Part shown: positions 24,210 to 33,201 of the stretch, piece after piece | Position numbering within the stretch: position 1 is the first letter of the stretch | How the letters are laid out: each line of letters opens with the position of its first letter | Source of the DNA: an uncultured Clostridia bacterium | Lineage (GTDB): Bacteria > Bacillota > Clostridia > Oscillospirales > Acutalibacteraceae | DNA: 39,018 nt | Reading direction: 5' to 3' | Assembly (NCBI GenBank): GCA_937880805.1 | Contig: CALGRR010000072.1 | Coordinates: forward strand, 1-39,018 | Notes under the pieces: model-generated | What the model was told of the DNA's origin: nothing | Databases searched by the model: none | Seen by the model: only the letters and a program-made list of their open reading frames with translations | Position numbers and translations under genes: made by a program

Positions 24210-25210
24210 GTAAGCATTATACTTCAAAAGAAAGAAGACAGAAAAATCTGAAGTATGCGGCAGTTTTTTTTGCCGCAATACTTCTTGTTTCTTCGCTACT
24301 CTTTCTTGTGAGAATATGGGAGAATAACCAGAGCCGGCTTACAAATTTTGGCTCGGAAACAGTAAGCTCAAATCTTAAATATAAAGGCAACGAGTATGAA
24401 CTTAAAGAGAATGTTGAAACTATTCTCATTCTTGGCCTTGATAAGTTTGAAACAACTGATATTGAATCATATAATAACGATAAGCAGGCAGACTTTCTGA
24501 TGCTTCTTGTGATTGACCATAATGATTCAAGCTGCACAGCTCTTCATATAAACAGAGATACAATAGCTGAAATGGCTATTCTCGGTGTAGCGGGCGATAA
24601 GGTCGGAACGGTTGAGAAGCAAATCGCTTTAGCCCATACCTACGGCAACGGTCGTGAAGTAAGTTGCCGTAATGTTGCTAATGCCGTTTCAAAAATGCTT
24701 ATGAATGTTAACATCGATCATTATGTATCCGTAAAAATGGATGCGGTGTCGATATACAACGATTATATAGGCGGTGTTGAGGTTACGGTGCTTGATGATT
24801 TTACCGGGATTGACGATACACTTGTGAAAGGTCAAACCGTAAAGCTTCTTGGCAATCATGCTCTTAACTATGTCCGTTCGCGTTACGGTCTTGATGATAG
24901 CACGAACCAGAGAAGAATGGTGCGTCAGCGTCAGTATATTGAGGCTCTTTATAAGAAATCTGTTGAATGTATGAACAGCAATGAGAATTTTGCTGTTGAT
25001 GTCGGCGTAAAGCTTGCCGATTATATTGTTTCAGACTATTCCGGAAACGGACTTCAGTATGTTGCTGAAAAGATTGCAGATTATCAGTTCGTCGAAATCT
25101 GTGAGCTTGAAGGAAACACCGTTCGCGGCGATAAGCATATGGAATTCTATCCCGATAAGGATTCGATTGAAGAAACAGTTATAAAGCTGTTCTATGAATT
25201 GAATGATTGA
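24206..25210 (+). CDS. LCP (LytR-CpsA-Psr) family glycopolymer ligase
   Basis: 334 residues: one N-terminal membrane helix (VFFAAILLVSSLLFLV), then an extracellular LCP domain. Conserved parts are TILILGLDK, DFLMLLVIDH, LHINRDTIAEM and NYVRSRYGLDDSTNQRR, whose Arg and Asp residues bind the lipid pyrophosphate. LCP enzymes transfer finished polymers from undecaprenyl pyrophosphate to peptidoglycan. It overlaps the LPNTG gene by 4 nt. Confidence 0.92.
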   Translation: MSKHYTSKERRQKNLKYAAVFFAAILLVSSLLFLVRIWENNQSRLTNFGSETVSSNLKYKGNEYELKENVETILILGLDKFETTDIESYNNDKQADFLMLLVIDHNDSSCTALHINRDTIAEMAILGVAGDKVGTVEKQIALAHTYGNGREVSCRNVANAVSKMLMNVNIDHYVSVKMDAVSIYNDYIGGVEVTVLDDFTGIDDTLVKGQTVKLLGNHALNYVRSRYGLDDSTNQRRMVRQRQYIEALYKKSVECMNSNENFAVDVGVKLADYIVSDYSGNGLQYVAEKIADYQFVEICELEGNTVRGDKHMEFYPDKDSIEETVIKLFYELND

Positions 25211-25385
25211 TTTTTTCAAATAGTAATTATTGACTACAGCGCCCCGCCCGCATCTAAACATATGTAGGCGGGGAGAATTGCTGTGAAAATCTATTATACA
25301 ACTAATAATGTAATTAATAATTAAAGATAAATTTAGTTTGTTTGGCGGTCTGACATGTGTCCGTGATTGACTGAGGAAGAATATT
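25211..25385 (+). promoter_or_regulatory. Structured 175-nt gap within the polysaccharide operon
   Basis: CCCCGCC (25242-25248) and GGCGGGG (25267-25273) form a 7-bp GC stem with an 18-nt loop. An outer 5-bp stem, ACAGC (25236-25240) with GCTGT (25280-25284), extends it across an internal loop. No T tract follows, so a classical terminator is unlikely. The remainder is AT-rich with no clear promoter. GAGGAAG precedes the next ATG. It separates the regulatory/export genes from the sugar-building genes and could be an attenuator, antiterminator target or processing site. Confidence 0.5.
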
Positions 25386-26576
25386 ATGAATTTTGAAGCA
25401 TTTAAGAATAAAATATGGCTTGCATCCCCGACGATGCATTGTGATGAAATGAAATACATCACAGAAGCATTTGATACCAACTGGATAACGACGGAAGGGT
25501 CAAATCTTGTTGAGATCGAGCGTCAGGTGTGTGAAAAAGCCGGCTGTAAATATGCTGTGGCGTTAACTAACGGAACCGCTGCACTTCACCTTGCAATAAA
25601 GCTTGCGGGTGTAAAAGCAGAAGATACGGTGTTTTGCACTGATATGACCTTTTATGCATCTGTGAACGCCATTGTTTATGAAAAAGCCGTACCGGTATTT
25701 ATTGATACTGAATATGACACATGGAATATGGATCCCGCTGCATTGGAAAACGCATTTGAACTTTATCCTGATACAAAGGTGATTATGGTTGTAAACCTTT
25801 ACGGAACACCTGCAAAGTATGATGAAATTCGTGCCATTGCAGAAAAGCACGGTGCAGTTATAATTGAGGATGCCGCCGAATCGTTCGGTGCGACCTATAA
25901 AGGCAGACAGACAGGAACGTTTGGTGCATATAATGTTATCTCTTTTAACGGTAATAAGATTATTACGGGCTCTGCGGGCGGTATGCTTTTGACCGATGAT
26001 TCTGCTGCAGCAAATAAAGCTCGCAAGTGGTCAACACAAAGCCGAGAACGTGCACCTTGGTATCAGCATGAAGAAGTTGGATATAACTACCGTATGAGCA
26101 ATATCGTAGCAGGTGTTGTTCGCGGTCAGCTTCCTTATCTCGAAGAACATATCGCAAAGAAAAAGGCGATTTATGAAAGATATAAAAACGGGTTTAAGGA
26201 TTTGCCCGTAACGATGAATCCATATGATTCAGATATAATGGAACCTAATTTCTGGCTCTCTTGTATGCTCATTAACAAAGAAGCAATGTGCAAGCAGGTC
26301 AGAAGTGACAACACTACTGATTATAATAGCGAGCCGGGCAAATCTTGTCCGGATGAGATTTTTGAAACCCTCGAAAAATATAATGTTCAAAGCAGACCGA
26401 TATGGAAGCCCATGCATATGCAGCCTCTTTACAGATCAAATAAATTTGTGACAAGAGAGGGGTTTGATGTCGGAGCGGATATTTTCCAAAGAGGACTCTG
26501 CTTGCCCAGCGACATTAAAATGACTGCAGAGGAGCAGGATAAGATTATTCAGATTATCAGAAGTTGTTTTGAGTGA
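25386..26576 (+). CDS. DegT/DnrJ/EryC1/StrS-family aminotransferase (PglE-like)
   Basis: 396 residues, a fold-type I PLP enzyme. It shows substrate-loop NGTAALHLAIKLAGV, IIEDAAESFGATYKG (PLP-binding Asp) and the catalytic Lys in SFNGNKIITGSAGGM. The C-terminal QSRPIWKPMHMQPLYR is typical of UDP-4-amino-sugar aminotransferases such as PglE. It would convert a UDP-4-keto-6-deoxy sugar to the 4-amino sugar with glutamate. The PglC-like and PglD-like genes that follow support a bacillosamine-type pathway. No 4,6-dehydratase (PglF) is in the window. Confidence 0.88.
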   Translation: MNFEAFKNKIWLASPTMHCDEMKYITEAFDTNWITTEGSNLVEIERQVCEKAGCKYAVALTNGTAALHLAIKLAGVKAEDTVFCTDMTFYASVNAIVYEKAVPVFIDTEYDTWNMDPAALENAFELYPDTKVIMVVNLYGTPAKYDEIRAIAEKHGAVIIEDAAESFGATYKGRQTGTFGAYNVISFNGNKIITGSAGGMLLTDDSAAANKARKWSTQSRERAPWYQHEEVGYNYRMSNIVAGVVRGQLPYLEEHIAKKKAIYERYKNGFKDLPVTMNPYDSDIMEPNFWLSCMLINKEAMCKQVRSDNTTDYNSEPGKSCPDEIFETLEKYNVQSRPIWKPMHMQPLYRSNKFVTREGFDVGADIFQRGLCLPSDIKMTAEEQDKIIQIIRSCFE

Positions 26577-26583
26577 GGTGCAT

Positions 26584-27234
26584 ATGGCAAAAATGCAGCA
26601 GAAAGGGTTTTATGAAAAGTACATAAAGGTTCCGCAGGATGTATTTATTGCTGCAATTGCGTTGATTTTACTCAGCCCCGTTCTGCTTGTTGTGGCTGTT
26701 CTTGTTCGTACGAAGCTTGGTTCACCTGTGATATTCAGACAAGAGCGTGCAGGAAAAAACGGTAAGCCATATTATATATATAAATTCCGTTCGATGTCCG
26801 ATGAACGTGATGCCGATAATGTTCTTCTTCCTGATGAGCAGCGTCTTGGAAAATTCGGCAAAGTTTTACGCAGCACTTCATTGGATGAGCTTCCTTCGCT
26901 CTGGAACGTAATTCGTTGTGAAATCGCTTTGGTAGGACCACGGAGTTTATACACTAAATATAATAACCTATACAATGAGCAACAAGCACGAAGACTTGAG
27001 GTGCGTCCGGGTATAACAGGTCTTGCTCAGGTCAATGGCAGAAATGCAATCAGTTGGGAAAAACGTTTTGAATATGATGTTCAGTATGTAGATAACATCA
27101 CTTTTATCGGTGACTGGAAAATTATATTTATGACCGTAGGTAAAGTATTCAAGCGTGAGGGTATCACTTCAGATACATCTGTTACAATGGAAGAATTTAT
27201 GGGTAGTGAAGCGGAGATGGCGATTCTTGAATAG
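26584..27234 (+). CDS. Initiating phosphoglycosyl transferase (PglC/WcaJ type)
   Basis: 216 residues from ATG at 26584; GTGAGG lies just upstream, while the in-frame TTG at 26569 falls inside the previous gene. One N-terminal hydrophobic helix (FIAAIALILLSPVLLVVAVL) is followed by the small monotopic PGT domain. Motifs are GSPVIFRQERAGKNGKPYYI, KFRSMSDERD, STSLDELPSLWNV and GPRSLYTKY. It transfers a sugar phosphate from a UDP-sugar to undecaprenyl phosphate, starting the repeat unit. Length matches small PglC-type enzymes. Confidence 0.93.
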   Translation: MAKMQQKGFYEKYIKVPQDVFIAAIALILLSPVLLVVAVLVRTKLGSPVIFRQERAGKNGKPYYIYKFRSMSDERDADNVLLPDEQRLGKFGKVLRSTSLDELPSLWNVIRCEIALVGPRSLYTKYNNLYNEQQARRLEVRPGITGLAQVNGRNAISWEKRFEYDVQYVDNITFIGDWKIIFMTVGKVFKREGITSDTSVTMEEFMGSEAEMAILE

Positions 27235-27832
27235 ATTGATTATTGTCGGTGCGGGCGGTCACGGAAAAGTGATTGCAGACAATGCAATAAAAAACGGTTA
27301 TACAGACATTTTCTTTGTTGATGATAACTCAACAGGCGAGTGTATGGGATTTTCGGTTACGGGAACTTGTGCTGATATTGAAAAATTTAATGACGGAAAC
27401 ACGGATTTTGTTATCGGTATCGGAAATAACACAACAAGAAAAATGATTGCGGAAAAATATGATGTGAATTGGATAACACTCATTCATCCGTCGGCTCAGA
27501 TTGCTGTGAATGCATCAATCGGCAAAGGCACGGTAGTTATGGCGGGAGCTGTTGTCAATGCTTGTGCAACAGTCGGAGAACATTGTATTATCAATTCAAG
27601 TGCAGTTGTTGAACATGATAATTTACTTAAAGATTATGTGCATATATCACCGGGTGTAAAGCTTGGCGGGACTGTAGCCGTCGGCGAGCAGACACATATA
27701 GGAATCGGTGCAACGGTAAGCAATAATATAGCAATTTGTTCAGATTGCTTTATTGGTGCCGGTGCGGTGGTAGTGAGAGATATAAAAGATGTTGGAACAT
27801 ATGCGGGAATTCCCGTGAGGAAGATTAAATGA
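27227..27832 (+). CDS. PglD/NeuD-family sugar acetyltransferase
   Basis: 201 residues if it starts at the TTG at 27227, overlapping the previous stop by 8 nt, with GGAG 10 nt upstream. Longer starts add residues unlike the family. The N-terminal nucleotide-sugar domain begins LIIVGAGGHGKVIADNA. A left-handed beta-helix of hexapeptide repeats follows (IGKGTVVMAGAVVNACATVG; GEQTHIGIGATVSNN), with the conserved catalytic His in VVEHDN. It would N-acetylate the 4-amino sugar made by the aminotransferase. Confidence 0.88.
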   Translation: MNRLIIVGAGGHGKVIADNAIKNGYTDIFFVDDNSTGECMGFSVTGTCADIEKFNDGNTDFVIGIGNNTTRKMIAEKYDVNWITLIHPSAQIAVNASIGKGTVVMAGAVVNACATVGEHCIINSSAVVEHDNLLKDYVHISPGVKLGGTVAVGEQTHIGIGATVSNNIAICSDCFIGAGAVVVRDIKDVGTYAGIPVRKIK

Positions 27833-28935
27833 GAGTTCTGTATGTAACAACTATTTCGCTTACGATGAATAGTTTTTTTAAACCGCATATTGAAATGCTT
27901 GTTCGTGAAGGACATAATGTAGATATTGCATGCAATTTTAATGATTTAGCACTTGATAAGTTATATGATAAACTTGGATGCAATTTTTATCAGATTGATT
28001 TTTCGCGTTCTCCATTGTCCAAAGATAACATTAAGGCATACGGTCAGCTGAAAAAGGTTATTGAAAAAGGTAATTATGATATAGTTCATTGTCACACCCC
28101 GAATGCATCCGTAATTACCCGTTTGGCTTGCAGAAAGTTCCGGAAGAAAAACGGACTGAATGTGTTTTACACTGCCCACGGTTTCCACTTCTATAAGGGA
28201 GCACCTAAACTTAATTGGATGATTTATTATCCTGTTGAAAAGTTTTGCTCCCGATTTACTGATAAGCTTATCACGATCAATAAAGAAGATTATGAAGTGG
28301 CAAAAAGTAAATTCAAGGCTAAGGAAGTTCATTATGTGCCCGGCGTTGGCATTGATCTGTCAAGATTTGAAAATGTTGAGGTAGATAGAGCTGCCAAAAG
28401 ACGAGAGATCGGAGTGCCTGAAGATGCTTTTTTACTGCTCTCTGTTGGTGAACTTAATGATAATAAAAATCATCAGATTATTATAAAAGCTTTAGCAAAA
28501 TTGAACAATCCGAAGGCTCATTATGCTATAGCGGGTGTTGGTGATAAACGTGATTATTTGCTTGAATTAGCCAATAATCTCGGTGTGGCAGAGCAGGTAC
28601 ATTTGCTTGGATACAGAAATGATATACCGGAGCTTAATCACTCGGCAGATGTGTTTTGCTTCCCGTCATTAAGAGAGGGATTAGCTGTATCTTTGATTGA
28701 AGTTATGGCGTGCGGATTGCCTGTTGTGTGCAGCTGCATTAGAGGTAACACTGATTTGATTTGTGAAAATGGCGGATATTTATTTGACCCGCACAGTGAT
28801 GAGGATTGTCTGAACTCATTGATAAAAGTGCTGAAGAGTGATTTGAAAAAAATGGGGGATTTTAATAAGAAGAATGTCCTCAAGTATTCAGTTAATGCAA
28901 TAATCAAAGAAATAAAATATATATACGAAAGCTGA
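27829..28935 (+). CDS. GT4-family glycosyltransferase
   Basis: 368 residues, GT-B fold. N-terminal domain holds DIVHCHTPNASVITRLA and YTAHGFHFYKG. The C-terminal nucleotide-sugar domain has LSVGELNDNKNHQIIIKAL and the EX7E motif in REGLAVSLIEVMACGLPVV. It adds a sugar to the lipid-linked intermediate in the cytoplasm. It overlaps the acetyltransferase stop by 4 nt. Confidence 0.92.
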   Translation: MRVLYVTTISLTMNSFFKPHIEMLVREGHNVDIACNFNDLALDKLYDKLGCNFYQIDFSRSPLSKDNIKAYGQLKKVIEKGNYDIVHCHTPNASVITRLACRKFRKKNGLNVFYTAHGFHFYKGAPKLNWMIYYPVEKFCSRFTDKLITINKEDYEVAKSKFKAKEVHYVPGVGIDLSRFENVEVDRAAKRREIGVPEDAFLLLSVGELNDNKNHQIIIKALAKLNNPKAHYAIAGVGDKRDYLLELANNLGVAEQVHLLGYRNDIPELNHSADVFCFPSLREGLAVSLIEVMACGLPVVCSCIRGNTDLICENGGYLFDPHSDEDCLNSLIKVLKSDLKKMGDFNKKNVLKYSVNAIIKEIKYIYES

Positions 28936-28945
28936 ATAACCAAAT

Positions 28946-29905
28946 ATGATTTATAATCCGAAAGTTTCAATTGTTATCCCGGCATATAATGCTTCAAACT
29001 ATCTTGCACAAGCTATTGATTCGGCGTTGGCACAAACATATCCGAATGTAGAAATTATCGTCGTTAACGATGGTTCGAAAGATGATGGTGCTACTCGCAC
29101 AGTTGCGTTGTCTTATGGCGACAAAATTCGCTATTTCGAAAAAGATAACGGAGGATCATCATCGGCATTGAATATGGGGATTGCCAATATGACAGGTGAG
29201 TGGTTTTCCTGGCTCAGCCATGATGATTTGTATGTGCCGGAAAAGCTTGAAAAACAAGTTGAATTTATAGCATCATTAAATATTAACGCCGATGAACTAA
29301 CAAAGCATATTTTCTTTTCTGCATCGGAATTGATAGATGCGGATGGAAATATGATTCGTGCTTGTGATATAAATAAATCAAGAAAACTTGCGGATAAGGT
29401 AAATTCTTTTCCTCACAATGGTTATTTGATAGCAGAACCAACCGTATATAATTTTCACGGATGTTCCTGTCTTGTCCATAAAGAAGCTTTTGATGTTATC
29501 GGTTGCTTTGACGAACACCTTCGGCTACTAAACGATTTGGATCTTTGGTTCAGGTTATATGCAGAAAATTATAAAGTGCATTATATTCCCGAACCGTTGG
29601 TTAAAGGTCGCGTTCATGCAAAGCAAGTATCCAAAAGTATCGGGTATTCGTACCATAATCCTGAGCAGGATATGTTTTGGCAACGAAGTTTGGATTGGTT
29701 GATCGAAAACTATCCTGAAGAAGAGGATTTGTTTTTTCGTTTTGGCAGAAATGCTTATCTGAAAACGAGAAACGTAGACGGAGAGCGTGCATTCGAACAT
29801 ATTGAATCTATGCATATAAAAAAATATTTTGCCAAAGAATTATACAAATGTTGTGCGTTTGTTAGAAATTTGGCAAAAATACTGTATTTGAAGATAAAAA
29901 CATGA
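28946..29905 (+). CDS. GT2-family glycosyltransferase
   Basis: 319 residues, GT-A fold: VSIVIPAYNASNYLAQAIDS at the N-terminus, the VVNDGSKDDG nucleotide-binding segment, and WLSHDDLY as the DxD-type metal site. LLNDLDLWFRLY lies in the acceptor region. It extends the repeat unit. A 100-nt gap without clear signals separates it from the polymerase-like gene. Confidence 0.9.
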   Translation: MIYNPKVSIVIPAYNASNYLAQAIDSALAQTYPNVEIIVVNDGSKDDGATRTVALSYGDKIRYFEKDNGGSSSALNMGIANMTGEWFSWLSHDDLYVPEKLEKQVEFIASLNINADELTKHIFFSASELIDADGNMIRACDINKSRKLADKVNSFPHNGYLIAEPTVYNFHGCSCLVHKEAFDVIGCFDEHLRLLNDLDLWFRLYAENYKVHYIPEPLVKGRVHAKQVSKSIGYSYHNPEQDMFWQRSLDWLIENYPEEEDLFFRFGRNAYLKTRNVDGERAFEHIESMHIKKYFAKELYKCCAFVRNLAKILYLKIKT

Positions 29906-30005
29906 AGTATATTTGTCTTAAGGTTTCTATAATATAGGCTTTTGTGATTGTTTATCATTATGAAGGATCTACCAAAAGAAAAACTAATAAAGAACGGATA
30001 AATTT

Positions 30006-31079
30006 ATGACAGTATTTTATATTTTACTTTTTGTCCCAATGCTGATACAGCACATAGTGATAGAAAAAAAACACATTAATTTCGAAAATAAAAACAAAAG
30101 AGCATTATTTGTGTTCTTTGCGTTGATTACTTTATTGGTTATGCTTCGTCATGAAAGTGTCGGAAATGATACACGGAATTATATTTATTTCTTCAACAAT
30201 TATTCTGGGATGGATTGGCGTGATGTCGGAAAAGAATCACTTGAATTCGGATTTTCATATTTCAATAAAATAGTATCTGTATTTACAGAAGAACCACAGG
30301 CATTTTTAGCTATTGCCGCGATTATAATCAGTTTAATGATATATCCTACATACAAAAGATTGTGTGTAGACCCGTCGCTAACGATTGTACTTTTTTGTAT
30401 AATGTCAACGTTTGTTATGATGTTTTCAGGAATCCGTCAGATGTTGGCTGTTGGCATAGGCTTTATTGCTTATGAATTTACACGCAACAAAAAGTTGATT
30501 CCGTTTATAATTGCCGTGCTTGTTGCAATGACTTTTCACATAAGTGCATTTATGCTGATATTTATGTATCCGCTTTATTATGCGAGAATAACAAAAAAAT
30601 GGTTAATTGTGGTTGTTCCTATTTTAGCAATTACGTTTGCGTTCAACAGACAGATATTTTCAGTTTTGGCTTTAATTCTTGAAAGATTTACCAATTATGA
30701 TGCAAGCATATCGCAAACAGGTGCGTATACGATGATAATTTTGTTTGCTGCCTTTGCTGTTTTTGCGTTTCTGGTTCCCGATGAATCGCTCCTTGATACG
30801 GAAACAATCGGCTTAAGAAATTTTTTGTTACTTTCGCTTGCTTTACAAATGTTTGCTCCGTTACATACAATTGCGATGCGTATGAATTATTATTACATTA
30901 TCTTCATTCCTTTGCTTTTACCCAAAACTGTTGAATCTAGAAGCGAGCGTTGGAAACAGGTTGCGGTTGTCGGAAGACACGTAATGGTTATATTCTTTTC
31001 AATATATTTCTTTATTAATGCATATGTTGCCGGTGACCTGAATGTCTTTCCGTATCATTTCTTTTGGGAGAGTGTTTAA
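30006..31079 (+). CDS. EpsG-family polysaccharide polymerase-like membrane protein
   Basis: 357 residues with about nine membrane helices. The segment LRHESVGNDTRNYIYFFNN near residue 40 and MFSGIRQMLAVGIGFIAYEF near 135 are characteristic of EpsG/Wzy-like polymerases. It probably joins lipid-linked repeat units outside the membrane. No Wzx-type flippase gene was seen in the cluster. TAATG links its stop to the start of the next gene. Confidence 0.85.
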   Translation: MTVFYILLFVPMLIQHIVIEKKHINFENKNKRALFVFFALITLLVMLRHESVGNDTRNYIYFFNNYSGMDWRDVGKESLEFGFSYFNKIVSVFTEEPQAFLAIAAIIISLMIYPTYKRLCVDPSLTIVLFCIMSTFVMMFSGIRQMLAVGIGFIAYEFTRNKKLIPFIIAVLVAMTFHISAFMLIFMYPLYYARITKKWLIVVVPILAITFAFNRQIFSVLALILERFTNYDASISQTGAYTMIILFAAFAVFAFLVPDESLLDTETIGLRNFLLLSLALQMFAPLHTIAMRMNYYYIIFIPLLLPKTVESRSERWKQVAVVGRHVMVIFFSIYFFINAYVAGDLNVFPYHFFWESV

Positions 31080-32275
31080 TGAAAATTGTTCAAATCAACG
31101 CAACTTGCGGCATAGGAAGCACGGGAAAAATATGTGTTGGTATCAGTGAAGTGCTTGCAGAAAAAAACATAGAAAACTATATCCTATACAGCAGCAAGAG
31201 TAATGGTTATAAATATGGTATAAAATGTTCTGACGATAATTATATAAAAATGCAAGCGTTGAAATCCAGAATTCTTGGCAACTATGGTTTTAACTCAAAA
31301 AAAGCAACCCGAAGAATAATTGATGAGCTTGAACGGATAAAACCCGATATTGTTCACCTTCATAATATTCACGGTCATGACTGTAACCTTGAAATGTTAT
31401 TTACATATTTTAAGAGAAAGAAAACCAAGTTGATATGGACGTTTCATGACTGTTGGGCATTTACCGGATATTGCACGTACTTTGATACTGTGGAATGCAA
31501 CAAGTGGCAAACTCAGTGTGTCCAATGCGTTAAAATCCGAGAACATTCATGGATTCTTGATAAAAGCAGTAAGCTTTTTGAAAAGAAAAAGCATTTGTTA
31601 GAAGGTCTTGATTTGACCGTTGTTACGCCTTCGCGGTGGCTTGCGGAGTTAGTAAAGCAATCGTTTTTGCGTGACTATCCTGTAGATGTAATAAACAATG
31701 GAATAGATATTAGTGCTTTCAGATGTATTGAAAGCGATTTCAGGAAAAAATACGCTCTTGAAAACAAAAAGATAATTCTTGGGGTAGCTTTAGATTGGGA
31801 GTTGCGAAAAGGTCTTGATGTGTTCATTGAATTGTCACAGAGGTTGTCCGATGACTACCGAATTGTACTTGTGGGTACAAATGACAATACAGACAAACAG
31901 TTATCTAAAGAAATAATATCCATCCATCGCACACATAACCAACAGGAGCTTGCAGAAATTTATTCCTCCGCGGATGTGTTTGTGAATCCCACAAGGGAAG
32001 AGAACTATCCCACGGTGAATATGGAATCGCTTGCATGCGGTACACCTGTTTTAACATTCCGTACAGGGGGAAGTCCGGAAATGCTTGATGAAACATGCGG
32101 ATTTGTTGTTGATTGCGACGATGTTGATGTGCTTGAAAAAGAAATCATTCGTATATGCACGCAAAAGCCCTATACAAAAGAAGCGTGCATAAACAAAGCA
32201 AAGGAATTTGATAAAAACGAGAGATTTAAGGAGTATTTAGCACTTTATGAAAGAATTAACGCTCCAAGAACTTAA
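31079..32275 (+). CDS. GT4-family glycosyltransferase
   Basis: 398 residues from ATG at 31079 (TAATG overlap with the polymerase-like gene). GT-B fold: MKIVQINATCGIGSTGKICV at the N-terminus, PDIVHLHNIHGHDCNLEML, a Cys-rich acceptor part (CTYFDTVECNKWQTQCVQCV), VTPSRWLAELV, and the EX7E region REENYPTVNMESLACGTPV. The Cys cluster is shared by a subset of WcaK/Cps-type GT4 enzymes. Confidence 0.9.
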   Translation: MKIVQINATCGIGSTGKICVGISEVLAEKNIENYILYSSKSNGYKYGIKCSDDNYIKMQALKSRILGNYGFNSKKATRRIIDELERIKPDIVHLHNIHGHDCNLEMLFTYFKRKKTKLIWTFHDCWAFTGYCTYFDTVECNKWQTQCVQCVKIREHSWILDKSSKLFEKKKHLLEGLDLTVVTPSRWLAELVKQSFLRDYPVDVINNGIDISAFRCIESDFRKKYALENKKIILGVALDWELRKGLDVFIELSQRLSDDYRIVLVGTNDNTDKQLSKEIISIHRTHNQQELAEIYSSADVFVNPTREENYPTVNMESLACGTPVLTFRTGGSPEMLDETCGFVVDCDDVDVLEKEIIRICTQKPYTKEACINKAKEFDKNERFKEYLALYERINAPRT

Positions 32276-33047
32276 AGATATCGAATTTAACATACTTAAG
32301 ATGTTCGATTCGTTCTGCAAAGATAATAACATTACTTATTATATGTCGCACGGCACTCTACTCGGAGCAGTAAAATATCAGAAGTTCATTCCATGGGATG
32401 ATGATGTGGATTTATTAATTCCTCGAGAAGATTACAACAGAATGATTTCATTGTTTAAAGATAACGACAGATATCAGCTTTTTGCGTATGAAAAAAATCA
32501 AGAGTATCGATATCCCTATGCAAAATTATGTGATATGTCTACGCGAAAGGTTGAACATGGATATAATAACGGTGTTGAACTTGGCGTAGATATTGACCTT
32601 TTTCCTTTGGATGCTTGGAATGATAATTATGAAAAAGCAAAGCAAGAGGTGAGACATATTCGCAAGAATATGATGTGTCTTGTCTTGACAAAGCTCAAAA
32701 ATCCGGACTCCGTAAACCCTATCAAACGTTTTATTAAGGGAATTGTAATGTTTTTTTGTAAAATGTTCGGAAGTGAATATTTTATCAAAAAGGTCATTAA
32801 GGCGTGTTATAAAGGGGGAAGATTAAATAATTGTTTAGGCTGTAAATCTTGGCCCATTTACGGCAAACGCGAAATAATTCCGGCAGAAGTCTTCTCCGAT
32901 ACGGTTGAAGTTGAGTTTGAAGGTGAGAAATTTCCAGCTCCAATAGGTTTTGATGTGTATTTACGCAGCCTATATGGAGATTATGAAAAAGATCCGCCTC
33001 CGGAAAAGCAGAAAACCCATCATAATTATACTGCATATCAATTATAG
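32247..33047 (+). CDS. LicD-family phosphotransferase
   Basis: 266 residues. The LicD nucleotidyltransferase-type core is clear: YYMSHGTLLGAVKYQKFIPW followed by DDDVDLLIPREDY, and a C-terminal KTHHNY. LicD proteins transfer phosphocholine or another phospho-alcohol from a CDP donor to surface polysaccharides. No choline kinase or cytidylyltransferase gene is in the window, so the substituent is unknown. It overlaps the preceding glycosyltransferase gene by 29 nt. Confidence 0.92.
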   Translation: MKELTLQELKDIEFNILKMFDSFCKDNNITYYMSHGTLLGAVKYQKFIPWDDDVDLLIPREDYNRMISLFKDNDRYQLFAYEKNQEYRYPYAKLCDMSTRKVEHGYNNGVELGVDIDLFPLDAWNDNYEKAKQEVRHIRKNMMCLVLTKLKNPDSVNPIKRFIKGIVMFFCKMFGSEYFIKKVIKACYKGGRLNNCLGCKSWPIYGKREIIPAEVFSDTVEVEFEGEKFPAPIGFDVYLRSLYGDYEKDPPPEKQKTHHNYTAYQL

Positions 33048-33201
33048 TCATAATAATGTATACAATTATTTATGTCTGTAATATACAGCGATAAGAGAGG
33101 AGTGGAGCAACAGTAAGTATTTTTGGTTAGTGAAATGCAAATCACTTCGACTGATTAGTTGAAAATTTATTTGTCGAAGAAAAAAGAAGGGAGTTTTAAT
33201 C
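33048..33201 (+). promoter_or_regulatory. Leader region of the giant surface protein gene
   Basis: 154 nt. Three dyads are visible: CTGTA/TACAG (33076-33088), AGTGA/TCACT (33129-33146), and CTTCGAC/GTCGAAG (33145-33151 with 33173-33179). The last two share bases, so they exclude each other. AAGGGAG (33187-33193) is the ribosome site. No convincing sigma-A promoter or known riboswitch core was found. Confidence 0.35.

Noticed and set aside
25211..25385. T-box, EAR element or c-di-GMP riboswitch in the polysaccharide operon gap
   Set aside because: A hairpin is present but I could not find the conserved cores of these classes, so only a generic structured region is claimed.
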